64,000 nucleotides of DNA. Source: Quillaja saponaria. Lineage: Eukaryota > Streptophyta > Magnoliopsida > Fabales > Quillajaceae. Under the pieces are notes generated by a model. It was not told the origin of the DNA and did no database searches. It worked only from the letters and a program-made list of their open reading frames with translations. Positions 1 to 13,071 of the stretch are shown here, in pieces; position 1 is the first letter of the stretch, and every line of letters begins with the position of its first letter. The stretch spans positions 4,030,001 to 4,094,000 of the forward strand of contig CM055612.1 of the NCBI GenBank assembly GCA_029379385.1. Direction: 5' to 3'. The position numbers and the translations under genes are program-made.

Positions 1-389
1 AAAGATCTTCTTCCATGAAGTTCACCTTCTAGATACATATGGAAAATTAAGGACCAAGCTGTAGACTAAGTGAAAACAAAATGAGAAAATCTCAACTATG
101 TATGACTTTTGGTTAAAATAGTCTGATTTAGTTTGTCAAACATAGTTGTACGCATACAATGTATTTAGTGATTTGTTAGGAACTTTGATGAATATTTTCA
201 GATTTCTATTCCAAAAAAAAAATTTCCAATTTATATTACTTAATATTTGTATTTACCCCTAAATAATTATTTCCTTCAACTATTTTCTTTCTTTTAATTT
301 TTCATTCGAGTGGAAGTTTGGCTTCAATTACTATGAGTATGTCTCTCTCTATATATGAAATTACATATACATTACTATTTGGCTGTGTG

Positions 390-570
390 TAAAACGTGTG
401 GGCCCACGTATTACCGTCCAAAGGAAAAACAAGAAATCACGCGTTGCGGGATATGATTGGTTGAGGTTGACAAACCCGCGAATTGGACGTCGGTAACCCA
501 AGCTTGCGGCTGCTTCACGAAACCTCAAGGATTCACAACTACATGGCTTGATGTTGGACACGTGTCATAC
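390..570. promoter_or_regulatory. Palindrome-rich regulatory-looking segment
   Basis: A short GC-richer island in AT-rich DNA. It holds a perfect 10-base palindrome GTGGGCCCAC (398-407) that contains a TGGGCC site II-type core, and a perfect 10-base palindrome GACACGTGTC (557-566) with a G-box/ABRE ACGTG core. Both motif types are known plant promoter elements. A 66-codon minus-strand open frame spans the island, but I recognise no protein in it. It may be the promoter of a gene left of the window; this is inference. Confidence 0.3.
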
Positions 571-860
571 TATTTAGGTCACTCCAATATCAATTATTTA
601 CAAATTTAGGATATTTAGGTCAATCATATTTAAATATAAATTACTTTAAATTAATATTTTTAGTTATTACGGTGAAGTTTTTAGGATAAATTATGTTAGT
701 GTTTTTGTAAATGTAATGGTAAGGTTAGAGTATGAACTCAAGAATCGAGCTGACATTTATATCGTCTTGAAATATAAAGTTAAATGTTTTGATTAAAAAA
801 ATGAGTCAAGAGATTAAACTTTGTTATAATTGATTAATTCTTATATTTAAAAATCAAAAC

Positions 861-1026
861 CAACTTGATTATTTTTAGATAATATTAAATAAAAATAATA
901 CTCGTAAAAAGTCTCATTAAAAGCAAGAAATATAGGTCTATGACAACTTGATTATTTTTAGATAATATTACATAAAAATAATAATTGTAAAAAGTCTCAT
1001 TAAAAGCAAGAAATATAGGTTTATGT
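861..1026. repeat. Two-copy tandem repeat, 83-base period
   Basis: Two adjacent copies (861-943 and 944-1026) both begin CAACTTGATTATTTTTAGAT and share GTCTCATTAAAAGCAAGAAA near the end, with only a few substitutions. There is no coding content. It looks like a recent local duplication in intergenic DNA. Confidence 0.85.
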
Positions 1027-1699
1027 GTCATCCAAACTAGAATAAATGAAAATTTTCACAAAAACTTACTAGCTAAGGAAGACCTCCTAAAGATAAGAGA
1101 AATAGGGTAAAAAGTGAGCCAAAAAATGATCTTTCAGTGTATAATCTCATATAACAATCGAATGATATTAGTTATTTTAATTTAGTTTATGAATGAGTTG
1201 AGTATAAAATTCTTTTGTTGGACAAATGAGTAAAATTGTATAATAACAATGATATTAACAACAAATTACATTCTTCTATCTTGAGATTTATTCAAATAAC
1301 ATTAATTTTATGTTCAAAGTCTAAAAATTTAACTCTTTCTTTTCTTGAATTGACAAAAATAATAATAATACTTACTATTAAATTATTTTTTACAAAAAAA
1401 AAAAACTTAAAACTCGTATTTGTATCTTTAAAGAGAAAAAAAATAAATTCAAGAGTAGATGCATATATTATTCGCTTTTTGACAATGACTTGCATCTATA
1501 CTTTAAATTATATATATTTAAAATTATATATCATGGAAAGTTCAAACTTATTTTATTTAATGGTCAAATTTAATATTACTTAATTATGCATGTGCAGTTA
1601 CTTATCATTATAAAATAACAAGGAGAAAGAATAATAGTTTTTTTTTTTTTAAATAAAAATTTATGATTCTAAAGGAATAAAGTTTTCTTCCCGAGACTG

Positions 1700-2270
1700 A
1701 AAAGACAGAAAATCGGATATCTCCTGAGAAATAACGTAAGTTCCTTTTCTTAAGTTCTCTGCCGTTTGTCTGACGGCAGCTCCTTCCACTGAGCAAGAGA
1801 GAGAAAAATCAAAAACCTATTCAGCATGTTTAAAAATTGCACCACTAAATATATAGAAAAAAAAAAAAAAAAAACAATGGCGCGAAATTAGGTAGGGGAC
1901 CATTGGCCCCTATGTGTTGGACTTGGACAAGTAAGTCGCCTTGAACAGTAAACAGTTCCTCCCTTAATGTGGATCCTACATGAGTGGGCCCAACTTCTTT
2001 TGGGGCCCACTATTAAGATTGGGACCACGATTCCAAACCTTACCCGTTCCTACTGTCCTCATTCATTGAGCCGGCGGCTGTCATATAAGTCAAATTTCAA
2101 GAAGGTCCCCACTCAATTCGTCGTGCCACGTGGACGACCATGATAAGATTAAAACAGGCGCGGTCCTCCTAACTGGTCCCCTCAACTTGTCCAAGCGATT
2201 TAGTCGTGCCGCGTGTCACTGAATGTTTGTCCCGCGAGTGGCGGAGAGAGCGGCTACGTAAGTTTTGGTC
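1700..2270. promoter_or_regulatory. GC-richer intergenic island with G-box and GGGCCC motifs
   Basis: Base composition is clearly less AT-rich than both flanks. It contains GTGGGCCC (1984-1991), GGGGCCCAC (2002-2010) and a palindromic G-box CCACGTGG (2126-2133). No long open frame is convincing. It lies about 3 kb upstream of the KNOX gene and could be a distal control region of that gene or a promoter of an unrecognised transcript. The role is inferred from motifs only. Confidence 0.3.
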
Positions 2271-4900
2271 TCCTGGGTAAAAAATTAGAAGGTTCAAAAT
2301 GATAAAATAAATTTTATTTTTTTAAAGTTTAATATTCAGTAATGTTTAAATTAGTATATTTCAATTAATTTATATTTTCTTAAACAAAAGAATAATGATG
2401 AAAACTAATCTACAACCTCTTAAAGTAAAAAATATATATTATATATTTTGTTAATTAGTGGTATGATTTGGAGGACACACTTGACACTCCAAAAATCAAT
2501 TACATGATATTAGTTGATGATTATGATTACTACTTTTTGATAAGGGTTAGATAATTATTTTAAAATTTTAATCTAATTGGTGAATTGATGATTAGAGGGC
2601 AAAGGTTATATTGTAAAGCATTAGCAAATTTTTTTATTCCAATGCTTAATATTAAATTTTAAGGTGATCAAAAGATGGAAAGACATATCAAAAATCCATG
2701 TTTATAATATTTTACTGAAATTTGACCATTCATGCTACTCTACAGTTTTACTTCTTAATGTCTTTTGGGCTTAGTTTATTCTGAGGGGTTAAAATTAAAT
2801 TTTTGATAACATGTTAACAACAGGTAATAAATTGAAAGAGATAAACGTCTTAGATTATTGCTAGTGATAATCAATTTCCCATATTGTGCTACGATAGGTT
2901 GGGCATTTAAACAACAAATCAAATCGGGTACCAAATAATTTTCCATCAAATAATTGTTGATTGTTTTTTTAGTATCTTTCTATTTGTTTAATTAGGATTG
3001 TTTCCATAATTTTTCTTAGTTAATTTTTTAAATAAATTTTTAAGTTTTAGGTTGATTTTCATAATTTTTATATGTATGTTATATTTATCACATAACTATG
3101 ATTGTTGTAAATAAATTATTTTTATTTAATAATATTCTAAGTTTTAAAATTATTTTCTCAAATCACATAATTATTTCCATAACAATCTTTGATGGGATTA
3201 TAAAAATTAAAAGTTTCAGACTTTTACACTCATTTATTGTCACGTATGAATTTTATTTTTTTTAGCTTTTTTTTTTAAATTCTAATTTCTTTTTTATATA
3301 TTGAGAATCCAATTTATAGTTTTCATATATATTTTTATTTAATTTAGACTCTACCCTTAATAATATTTTATTAAGTAATTTTTAGAATTTTTTATTATAT
3401 TTTTTATATTAATAACTAAATTTAGTAATAAAACATTACTCACTGTTTATAATGAATTTATTTATAAATGCTCATGTAAATTCGATTAAAAAGTTGGAAT
3501 ACCATTGGGTAATTATAAGGCAATTAACTACTAATCAATTGGTCAAACAAATGACCTAGACATCATAGAGAACCATAGACTACTTGTTATGATCGTGATA
3601 GTCTAATCCTAGCTACCATCGTCTTCAAAAAAATTATCATCTATCATTTTATTCAGACTTTGAACAAGCGATGGACGCAGGCCTGTCACCTGTGAAGGAC
3701 AAATCCATAAAGACACCACATTATCAAACAAACTGTTTTTGGAAGATGAGATGTTAATTTAATTAGTTAAAATAAATGATTAATTGTATTTTATTTCATA
3801 GATGATTGAATTACATATATAATATTCTTATTTGTGTTATAATTTAAAAATAACCCACAATCATTTAAATGATTTATTAAATAAATTGACTAAAAAAATA
3901 TTAAGCTATTATTAAATCTAACAAATTAATTCAAATAATATTTTTTTCTTTTATTTTTTTCCTAACAATTGAACTATTTATATTGATTTAAATATAAATA
4001 TAAATTAATGTTATCAATATATAGAATATTATATAAAAATAAAACTAATATAAAGTGTTCAATTTGATAGAAAAAGAAAAAAAATAAAAAAGATAATAAA
4101 AATTTATAACATTGCTAATTTAGTTTATTTTGATTTAATTTATTAGATTTAATAAATAATTAGAGACTATTTACAAATTATGATTCAAATAATGGATTAT
4201 ATACATAATTCGATAATACATGGTAACTATTTTAAAATAGACGGTAGTTAATGAGAATAAATTAAATTGATCCTACAATAAAAGTATTAGGACCTAATGA
4301 TTCTATATGTTAATCATATTATTGATATATATATATAATTATTTTCTTTTTGACGATGAATTATTTCTTCATCTTAATATTATTTCATAGAATTGTAAAA
4401 TTATTGATGTTTTAAATTCTTAGTCCTTCACCCCCACTTAATTGAGATTGACCGTACACTTTATGTCAAAAGATTATTAAACCTTCCCAAGAGTCAAGGA
4501 AAGCCTCTAATGAACAACCATGCCAATAATATTTTAAATTCTAAAATTTATATTTGTCATGTTTTGGCATATTTCCCACCCAATTTCAAAAACACTTTTT
4601 ATTTTTACTTCTTTTTTGCTAAGATTTGAAAAACACTTATTTGTTATTGCAAAAATTATCTCTTTAATCCCTTAGTTTAGAACATATACAACAAACAATT
4701 AACTATAATGACGACAATTTGATAAGCTGAATTGTCGATTGGTCTAATCACTAAATTATCACAATAAATATTTCACACACATAATTTTCTTTAAAAGAAA
4801 AAGGCAAACCACTAATTCTGTATTTCATGCCAAAAGAAGAAAAACAAAAAAGCAGTTTACCGACATTTTTTTACTGCTCACCTGAAAACCACTCTCAGAA
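2271..4900. other. AT-rich intergenic spacer
   Basis: Long AT-rich stretch upstream of the KNOX gene, with no open frame of note and no RNA gene or transposon end that I can recognise. The last part (from about 4850) becomes pyrimidine-rich and leads into the KNOX 5' leader. Confidence 0.5.
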
Positions 4901-5226
4901 AAACGCCTCACCTCTGTCTCTATCTCTATCTCAGCGTATCCCCATTTATTTACGTTTATAGTAAATTCACAGCAACCTCTCTTCCTTACTCTCTTCCTCT
5001 GTTTTTTCTCTCTCTACACTTCACCTTATTTGTCTAAAAATACACGCCATATATCTTCTCTCTGTCTCTCTATATCCTTCAACTGCTACACCAAACACAC
5101 ACGGAGACAGACACACACGTTCTCTTTCTTCTCTGTTTATCTATACCTCGCCATGAACACAAAGTAATCCTCGAACCAGTTTCCGAGGTCACTTGCTCTG
5201 TTTTTTTTTTTTTTTTTGCCTCTTCT

Positions 5227-8200
5227 ATGGCGTATCACAACCACCACCTCTCCCAAGACATCCCACTTCACCATTTCACCGACCAATCTCATCAACAACC
5301 TCAACAGAACCAACCACCACCCAACAATACCACCTTACTAGCTGCCGCCCACTCCTCACCTGACCCGACATCCAAACCCAGTTCCAACCCTCACCACCAT
5401 CATCACCCACTTCAAACCGCACCCAATTGGCTCAATAACGCTCTCCTTCGTAGACAGTACGGCGACAACAACAACGGTAATAACAGTAATACCAACGGTG
5501 CCAACAACAACGGTACTAATTTCCTTAACCTCCACACCACCGTCTCCGACTCCACCGGTGCCGCTTCTCAATCCTCTAACCAATGGCTATCACGCCCGAT
5601 CCTCCATCGTAACCATAGTGACGTCATCGATGATGTCACCGCCGGAGACTCCATCATCGCCGGCGCTACCCTTTCTCACGAATCCGCTGACTTGAAGGCC
5701 ACGAGCGACAATTTGAATAGCAAGAGTGACGTTGTTGTGGTTGACAATGGAGGTAGTGGCGGAGACGGTTTGGTAAATTGGCAGAATGCTAGGTACAAAG
5801 CTGAGATTTTGGGGCACCCACTGTACGAGCAGCTGTTGTCGGCGCATGTGGCGTGCTTACGGATCGCCACGCCGGTCGACCAGTTGCCGAGGATCGATGC
5901 TCAGCTTTCACAGTCGCAGAATGTGGTGGCTAAGTACTCGGCTTTAGGACAAGGCGGTCAGAGCATGGTTGGGGATGATAAGGAGCTCGATCAGTTCATG
6001 GTATGTTTCTAATTAAATTTCTTTCTCAACTTATAATTAAAAATTAAAAAGTAAAAATCAAATTCTTGTTTTTCTGGAAGGGTTTTGAATATTGGGATTG
6101 TTGGCGCTAAATTTGGTTTGCGTGTATGTGTAAAACATTGGAAGTGCAGAAAAATCATTTGCTGCAGTCAAAGGCTTCCTTATAGAAATTCAGTGTCTTT
6201 TGAAATCATTCGAAGCTATTCATAGGTGGGTAGGGGTGACATTCGTTCAGATGGAGCTGAAGCGATTCACACAAAGCAACTAGAACAGAAAAATGGAAAC
6301 TTTTTTGTGGGCTTTTTACAAGCAAAGTAGTTATAGCACTGATTGGCTCTGTTTCTTGAGGCTTTGTTAATGGGTGAGGATACAGAAGAACTATCATATT
6401 TGCTCATAAATTCAACCGAAATTTCCGAATTGAGATACTCTGGCACGGAAAGTATAGGATCTGGAGATGATTGTTCTTTTATGCCAATTGATACATCGAT
6501 GTTCAAATTGAGTTATTATGAAGCAAGCAAGGGGAAAGTAAATGAAAATTGCAGACAAAAGGGATATGGTTGAATGTCTCTGATGAATGTTTCTGGATAG
6601 AATATGAACAGAAGGCTGTCTGCAACAGAGGATTATGTATTAAAACAGATGATAGGTAAACTGGATTGATAAGAGAATGTTGTTATTTGCGATCAGAAGG
6701 TGAAGGGCATAACAAGAAGAGTGGTAGAAGTTGTTTTCTAATTTTCAAACATAAGTTTGCTTCATTTGACATTTGAGCTTCAAGCACCAACTATGAACTT
6801 CTGGGAAGCTTGAGCTTTTATTTAACCAATCATTGAATAAATCAATGCTCTCTAGCCCAACAAAGTTTAGGTTTGTTAGATGAAGAAAAAAATTGTATCA
6901 CTTTTCTTTTTCAGTTTCAATTTCTTTTTCTCCTTTTGTTCACAAGACTCCTGGGCTTTTGGGTTTTCAGTTTTGTACTTGAATAAGACTAAACGTCTCA
7001 CTGGTCAGTTCATGATTTGCTGATGACTCAACTTGCAAAGTATACTCTTTGTAGTAATTTACTAACTTTCTATTGACCAATAATTTTGTTCTCTCTGTTT
7101 TCATCTTTATCTGGAATGCCACTAGTAGTTCTATTCATGTCTTATGTTCTATTCCATGATATTACAATATTGATATTTTTCTTTCCTGATGCAGTCCCAT
7201 TACGTTCTGTTGCTTTGTTCCTTTAAAGAACAACTACAACAACATGTCCGGGTCCATGCAATGGAAGCCGTAATGGCTTGCTGGGACATAGAGCAGTCTT
7301 TACAAAGTTTGACAGGTTTGTGAAATTTGTGTTCATTTCTAGTGATTGTTACATACTCTATAAAAGTTACCTTTTCCTAGTCATGCAAAAATTTTCTAGC
7401 CACTAGTAAACTTTTGCATTTTTCCTTTTTAGTTGCGGAAAGTTATTGACAGATGGTAACTATGAATTTAGACATCTTATTATCTCTGCTGCATGGTTTG
7501 TCCGAAGGAACCAGAGATAATTAACTCTTCTATAATAACACGTTTAAAATAACAAGTGTTTGAGAGGAGGGGATACAAAATCCTTAATGCTGTATGTACA
7601 TTAGTTTCAAATATGCTGATCAATATATTGTAATTATCAAGAATGATGTGAATTTAGAGCATTTAAGTTCTGAATATTAGGGATCTTACCTATAAAGACT
7701 CTTTACTAATTCTTTGTTCTTGGAACTTTGTAAAAATAAATGAAAATAGGTAAAAGTTTTCTCTAATAAACTTCTTCAAAATCGTGAAAGGAGAAAGTTA
7801 TATTACTGTCTCCTGTTAACAGGAGTCATGGATAATAATGATTAACAAACTCTAGTAGCATCGTGCCTAAGATGGCCAGAACTTTCAGCATTTCTAGCAA
7901 GGTGAAATTCCAGTTGCTACTGCTGTTTATAGTATAGTCACAAGTTAATTGATTATTAAATATTCTTTAGTGGGATATTCTGTTAGAAAATAGGTGGTGA
8001 TGATCTGATTATCAAATAATGCACCTTTCTGATACGATTCTTTAACTTGTATTTTCTCGACGATTGTAGTATCTGTTTATGTTTCATACAACTACTCTGG
8101 GAACAGTACACCAAATAACAGATACATGGTTGAAAATTATTTTAGCATCAAGGAAGATCTAACTGCACACTCTATCCAACTCATTTGATTTATCTTGTCG

Positions 8201-9349
8201 GTGGTCAAGCTAATATTTGGTTTCATGTGCCAGTAACTTTTAATATCTGATGTATTGATGCACATTTTGCTGGTACAGATAGAACACATAGTTACAGCTT
8301 CTTTTCAAAAGTAACTACTACTAAAGCTATAATTATTTCTACATGCTGCAGGTGTTTCACCGGGTGAAGGTACTGGAGCAACAATGTCAGATGACGAAGA
8401 TGACCAAGTAGATAGTGATGCCAACCTGTTTGATGGTAGTTTGGATGGTTCAGACAGCATTGGGATTTGGTCCTCTCATTCCAACAGAGAGTGAGAGGTC
8501 CCTCATGGAGCGTGTGAGGCAAGAGTTAAAGCATGAATTGAAACAGGTTATGGATGAGATACTGAATACCAATCTTTTTGTTTTTCTTTCCTTTTCCAAT
8601 TGACTGACTTGAATTATCTTTTATGTAGGGCTATAAGGAAAAAATTGTGGACATACGAGAGGAAATTTTGCGCAAGAGACGAGCAGGGAAACTTCCTGGT
8701 GATACCACTTCTGTCTTGAAAGCTTGGTGGCAATCACATTCCAAGTGGCCTTACCCTACAGTAAGTTTGGCTACTGACAACTTTTTGAGTTTTGGCATGT
8801 GTCAGGCTTCTCTTGTTTTTGGAAACCTATAGCTTATGTCCTATAAACTAGTCTTCATTGTTAGAACAAACTATGAAAGTTGTGCTGGTTTTACGGGGAT
8901 TCATCTTTTTCTTTGAGAAGAATATAAAAGAACAACAAAGATACAGAGGTTAGTATATAAGTTATAAGCTGGAGCTGCTGTATGAATTATAATGATTGAC
9001 CTGGAATAAAAATGATAAAAGTCAAGCTAAACCTGTTTCACTCACGTTTCATTATTAATATTCTTGCTGAGTGCTAACCATTGTCATTCTACATTTTCAG
9101 GAGGAAGATAAAGCAAGATTGGTGCAGGAAACTGGTTTGCAATTAAAGCAAATAAACAATTGGTTCATCAATCAGAGGAAGAGGAACTGGCATAGCAATC
9201 CTTCGACTTCTACAGTCTTGAAGAGCAAGCGCAAAAGGTATACCTATTAAAGCAAGCCTTTCTTACTAATATAAACTTCTCATGAGATTTGCACCAACCT
9301 CAATTTGAAAAGATGTACTGCAGGTGATGGTGGTGATCGATACATGTAA
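5227..9349 (+). CDS. KNAT3-like: Class II KNOX homeobox transcription factor (KNAT3-like), exon 3 frameshifted
   Basis: TALE-class homeodomain protein, a nuclear DNA-binding regulator that pairs with BELL proteins. Coding exons: 5227-6000, 7195-7315, 8352-8546, 8629-8760, 9101-9237 and 9313-9349, all with GT-AG introns. The N-terminus is rich in His, Gln and Asn. KNOX1 starts near residue 187 ([20 protein letters not shown]), and KNOX2 spans exons 1-2 ([19 protein letters not shown]). An acidic linker ([18 protein letters not shown]) follows, then ELK across exons 3-4, and the homeodomain in exons 4-5 with the PYP loop and [11 protein letters not shown]. One extra T at 8460-8461 breaks the frame: the literal frame stops at 8492-8494, while the conserved [19 protein letters not shown] continues in the next frame. 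Without that base the protein would be 464 residues, close to Arabidopsis KNAT3. The ATG follows a pyrimidine-rich leader. Family call is near certain; the frameshift may be an assembly error or a real null allele. Confidence 0.93.
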
Positions 9350-11119
9350 ATGGAGGAGCAATCAATGATTAATCACTGGATGAGTTTTGTTCATTCTTTC
9401 TCTCCAGTGGTAGACCATACTATATGGAAATTGCCAATATATGCTTCGTGCTTGGAAAGGCTATGAAATGAAACGAAACATGTTTTGCTTCTGTTGAATG
9501 AAGAAGGCTAACACAGGTGCTGAGGATGTGTTAATGAGTGAAATTACGTATACTCAATGGCATGAAGAAAACTTAGTGCCTGTGATGCAATATAACTAGG
9601 GAGTTTCTATTTTTAGGAATTAAATACCAAAACCGAATTGGGCAATTCCGCTTGCATTGGCAGGTATATGATTTTGTTGACCTTTTTCATATCCGTGTAT
9701 AGAAATGGTGAGAGTTATGGGAGTAGAGTAATAATCTGTGCATTTTTCTTTACTAGTCATTATAACTGTCTTTGGATTTGTTTTACTTTGGCTTGATACT
9801 TCATTGAGCAATATGATGATGTAATAATAATTGCTTACTAGAGTTGTCTTTAAGGAATTTAGAAAATGAACAATGTTTATTAGCTACCAATTAGAGGAAA
9901 ATAATTGGTGGGTTTATTAGTTCTAGATTGATTTTTTCAGAAATAGTAAAACACAGACAAGACAAAGGAGAGTAACCTCCATTCCCAGTAAAAAGCTCAT
10001 TTCAGCATTAATCATTTGTTGCTATGATGATGAAGATGAAATGGTCCTGACTTTGTTCTGGTTGAGTTTAGGCATCCCTTTGTACCCAAAATAGAAGCAC
10101 TTAAGCAGCTGGTTTGTTTTTGGATTCTTGAAGAGGTTGCTCATAAATTACTTTTGGTTAATCGGAAGGTAGCACTGTTTGAGACACCGGACAACTATAT
10201 GAAAATGAAATTGGAAAACAAAAATCCAAGAATAAACCTTCTCTTCTGGCTGTACTAGAATAATTCCATTTATCGATATTTCCTATGTTACTGGATATAA
10301 ATTGGTGTCTTCAAGCTGTGGGATTAATAAACTTCATATAAGCTGTAAGTGGAACAGATACCCTTCTTAAGGTAAGCATCCAATTTTACATTTATTAAAT
10401 TGCATATAAATCGTAAGAGTCAGAAAATAGCCAAGTTGAATAAAGAAAAACTAGAAGCTTAAATCAGACACTCAAGAAACTCAATCTCCACTGGATTCCC
10501 AGTTAACTAACAGATATTTAGTTATGCTCAAGTGAAAGTGGTCACATGCTCGCTCGCATGTGGGGCTGAGGGATTATTCTTTTCTTTTGGTACAGTGGAG
10601 AAGCTATGAGGGTTAGATTTTAACCAGTAGATAGTAACCTATTCTCAAAGTGAAGGTGTTCTAATGAATCATGCCTCCAAATATCAATATTTATGCATAC
10701 AACAAGAATAAGAAGATACTTAAAAAAGAAATTATGGATTGAGTAAATCTCTCTTATTTGGCAAATTAGTTGTTTAGTTTAACTGACAAAAACAACTTAT
10801 CAATTTGCCACTTAACATGATTAGAATCTAAAATATGTGTCAGCTAATATTACTTTCAAAACTCCTACACTCAAATCTAAAGACATATCCCCTTTTTTAT
10901 GCCAAAAAACTTCTGGCGTGTAATATATAAATTACCAAAATTTTGAATTCTTAGAAGAATTTTTATGCAGTTTACATATGGGAGAACAGGTTGCATTTAG
11001 CCCATAAAAGAAAATGTTTGCAAGTAATGAAAATAGAAATACAAAATCGAAACTTTTATGAACACCAAGAACAAAAATTCCAAATTAAATAAAAAAAATT
11101 AAAAAAAAGAAGAAGCATT
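9350..11119. other. KNOX 3' region and intergenic spacer
   Basis: The first few hundred bases probably hold the KNOX 3' untranslated region. Beyond that I see no gene, RNA or repeat. The right edge (11040-11119) is A-rich and would be the 3' untranslated region of the minus-strand gene that follows. Confidence 0.5.
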
Positions 11120-11611
11120 TTATCCCCCCAAATCAACTTTGTTTATCCCTAATGGATCTGCAAATCGAGCTGAGAAATCAACACGCATACCCTCAATTTC
11201 GACCTCTCTACTACGAATCCCATCATCAAAATTAAGAGCATAACTTTTTGGATCATACTGAAATTGCATCTTTCTTTTCTTTCCAATTCCATCATTTACA
11301 CTAAACCTCCTTATAAAATTCTTCCATTTTGGCCCTCCCAACACCTCTGAAAACACCTTTACCTTATTCAATTTCTTCACCAACCAATTTTCTTTGGCAT
11401 GATCTTGCTCTTCATGTTGATGAAGCACATACCCATGTCTGACATTGCTTTGACAGAAATAAGAAAAGCAGGATCCTCTGAAACACCCACATGAAACAGG
11501 GGAGCCCATGTCTTGGTTATAGTATTCTTCTGCATAGTCTAGTTGACCATGCTCTTCTAGTTGTGAATTTTCACGTGGCTGTGACTGTGGCTGTGAATGG
11601 GGGGTTGCCAT
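11120..11611 (-). CDS. Small plant-specific protein, 'stress induced protein' family
   Basis: Single-exon gene for 163 residues. The N-terminus is Gln/Ser/Pro-rich (MATPHSQPQSQPREN), followed by a Cys-rich patch (CGCFRGSCFSYFCQ), a basic stretch (WLVKKLNKVKVF, then KKRKMQF), and the hallmark YDPKSYALNFDDG. That last motif is shared with the gene at 13072-13620. I recognise the family from plant genomes, where it is usually annotated only as 'stress induced protein'; no biochemical role is known to me. An upstream in-frame ATG at 11686 would add 25 residues, but a TATA-like TTTATATAG lies within that extension (about 11670-11678). The extension is therefore better read as promoter and leader, and the start at 11611 is preferred. 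Confidence 0.75.
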   Translation of the reverse strand: MATPHSQPQSQPRENSQLEEHGQLDYAEEYYNQDMGSPVSCGCFRGSCFSYFCQSNVRHGYVLHQHEEQDHAKENWLVKKLNKVKVFSEVLGGPKWKNFIRRFSVNDGIGKKRKMQFQYDPKSYALNFDDGIRSREVEIEGMRVDFSARFADPLGINKVDLGG

Positions 11612-11664
11612 TGCAACTGACAGAGAAACAGAGAGAGAAAGGTTAGAGATGAAGAAGGGTAGGA

Positions 11665-11682
11665 GTAGAACTATATAAAGAC
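11665..11682 (-). promoter_or_regulatory. TATA box of the 11120-11611 gene
   Basis: On the minus strand TCTTTATATAGTTC lies about 60 bases upstream of the preferred ATG, leaving room for a start site near 11640 and a short purine-rich leader. It argues against using the upstream ATG at 11686. Confidence 0.5.
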
Positions 11683-11689
11683 TCAAACT

Positions 11690-13071
11690 TCAATTCCTTC
11701 TTTTGCTAGAACTTAAAAATTCAATTCCTATGAAGAATAATGGAAGGTTGTTGGTTATATGAAAGGTTGTCGATGGCATAAATATTAATAAGTAAATTGT
11801 AGGCTGTGTTTGCCGGCCAATAACGGAGAGCAGCTGCTGGGGCTTATGTGGCGCCTGTTAATTGACAGTTAAAGCACTTCCTCTGTCTTTTTAGCAGCTG
11901 GATAATACTAATTCCTAATACTACCTTTTAAGAATCAGAGTTCGTTAATATATATATTTTTTTCTTTTTCATTTCTTTATTAATGGAATCTTGAATAATT
12001 ATTATTAAATGATTAAATTTCACTCATTTATGAGCTCCCTCGATATCTGACAAAACCACATAAAAATTCAGATTTTTGATTTAAAAAGAAAAAGATATAA
12101 ATTTGGGGGTATATGCCTGTCCAGCATTCCACAACTTCAAAATTTTCAGAGCTATAATTCCCAGAACTTGAGGATCAAGGCTTGAAGATCAAGCCTCGGT
12201 ATCTTTACCAAAAGGTCAAAACCAGCTGCATGATCTTCTTCGTGCATGCAACTAAATATTTAGATTGTTATTAAAACGAAAACGCCTTTGACATTCAGTG
12301 CTTATTCCCTACATCTAAATTCCCGTACAAATTTTATCCTGATTAACTAGAGGAGATGAATTTGGGAGGAAGAAGTTGAAAAGAATTGTTCTCTTGTGTC
12401 TTATTGAACTACCGAATCTCAGGTAATCTAAGACTCACATGCTACACTTTATTGAATTAACCGATTAACCGATATTGAAGAAAATTGTTCTGCCAGTTGC
12501 AAATGAAGCTAGGGCATAAAGCATATTTTTTTCTTTCTCTTTTTTGAAAAAAATAATGGGTTGGGGAGGGTGGCAAATTGGGTAAAGGGTAGGTGGGTTG
12601 TTACTACTTCAATCCATGTTATGTATGCTTTGTCACAAGTTTATGTAGGCTTGATGGCCCAAATGAAGCCCAAAAGAGTTTAACAGCTTGACATGAACAT
12701 TAACCCAGCAATTAGTTGGAGAACTATGAACAATATTGCCATTTGCTCATAATCCATGAATATTGACCCAATAAGGCCATTTGTACAAAAATTGTCTGAC
12801 TTGAGCATTAGGAATGAAGAGGACAACGCATATTGCAGGTTCATCCATATCCAATATCCATCAGACAAAAAGAAAAAGAAAAAAAAAAAAAAAAAAAACA
12901 GACACAGACAAGAAAATGCAGGTTAGTCCATAAACTCCTTTCACATCCATCAAAGAAAGATCACCTTTTTCAGTGAGGGAGGTTGGAGGAATCTGGTCCT
13001 ACATTTTCACCTACATACAAAACACAAACCCTTAAATCTCATACTTGTTTGTATGCCTATAATCCTTAAAC
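11690..13071. other. Intergenic spacer
   Basis: No supported gene. It contains an (AT)n run near 11950, a poly-A tract at about 12876-12898 and AT-rich sequence. A 62-codon minus-strand open frame at 12680-12868 has no recognisable content. Confidence 0.5.

Noticed and set aside
361..561. 66-codon minus-strand open frame
   Set aside because: No recognisable protein, no clear start context, and the region looks like a promoter island with palindromes.
1236..1583. 115-codon plus-strand open frame rich in Lys, Ile and Leu
   Set aside because: Composition is what random AT-rich DNA gives; overlapped by a minus-strand frame; no family resemblance.
6343..6573. 76-codon open frame in KNOX intron 1
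   Set aside because: Lies wholly within a well-supported intron; not needed for the KNOX frame, and no ATG at its listed start.
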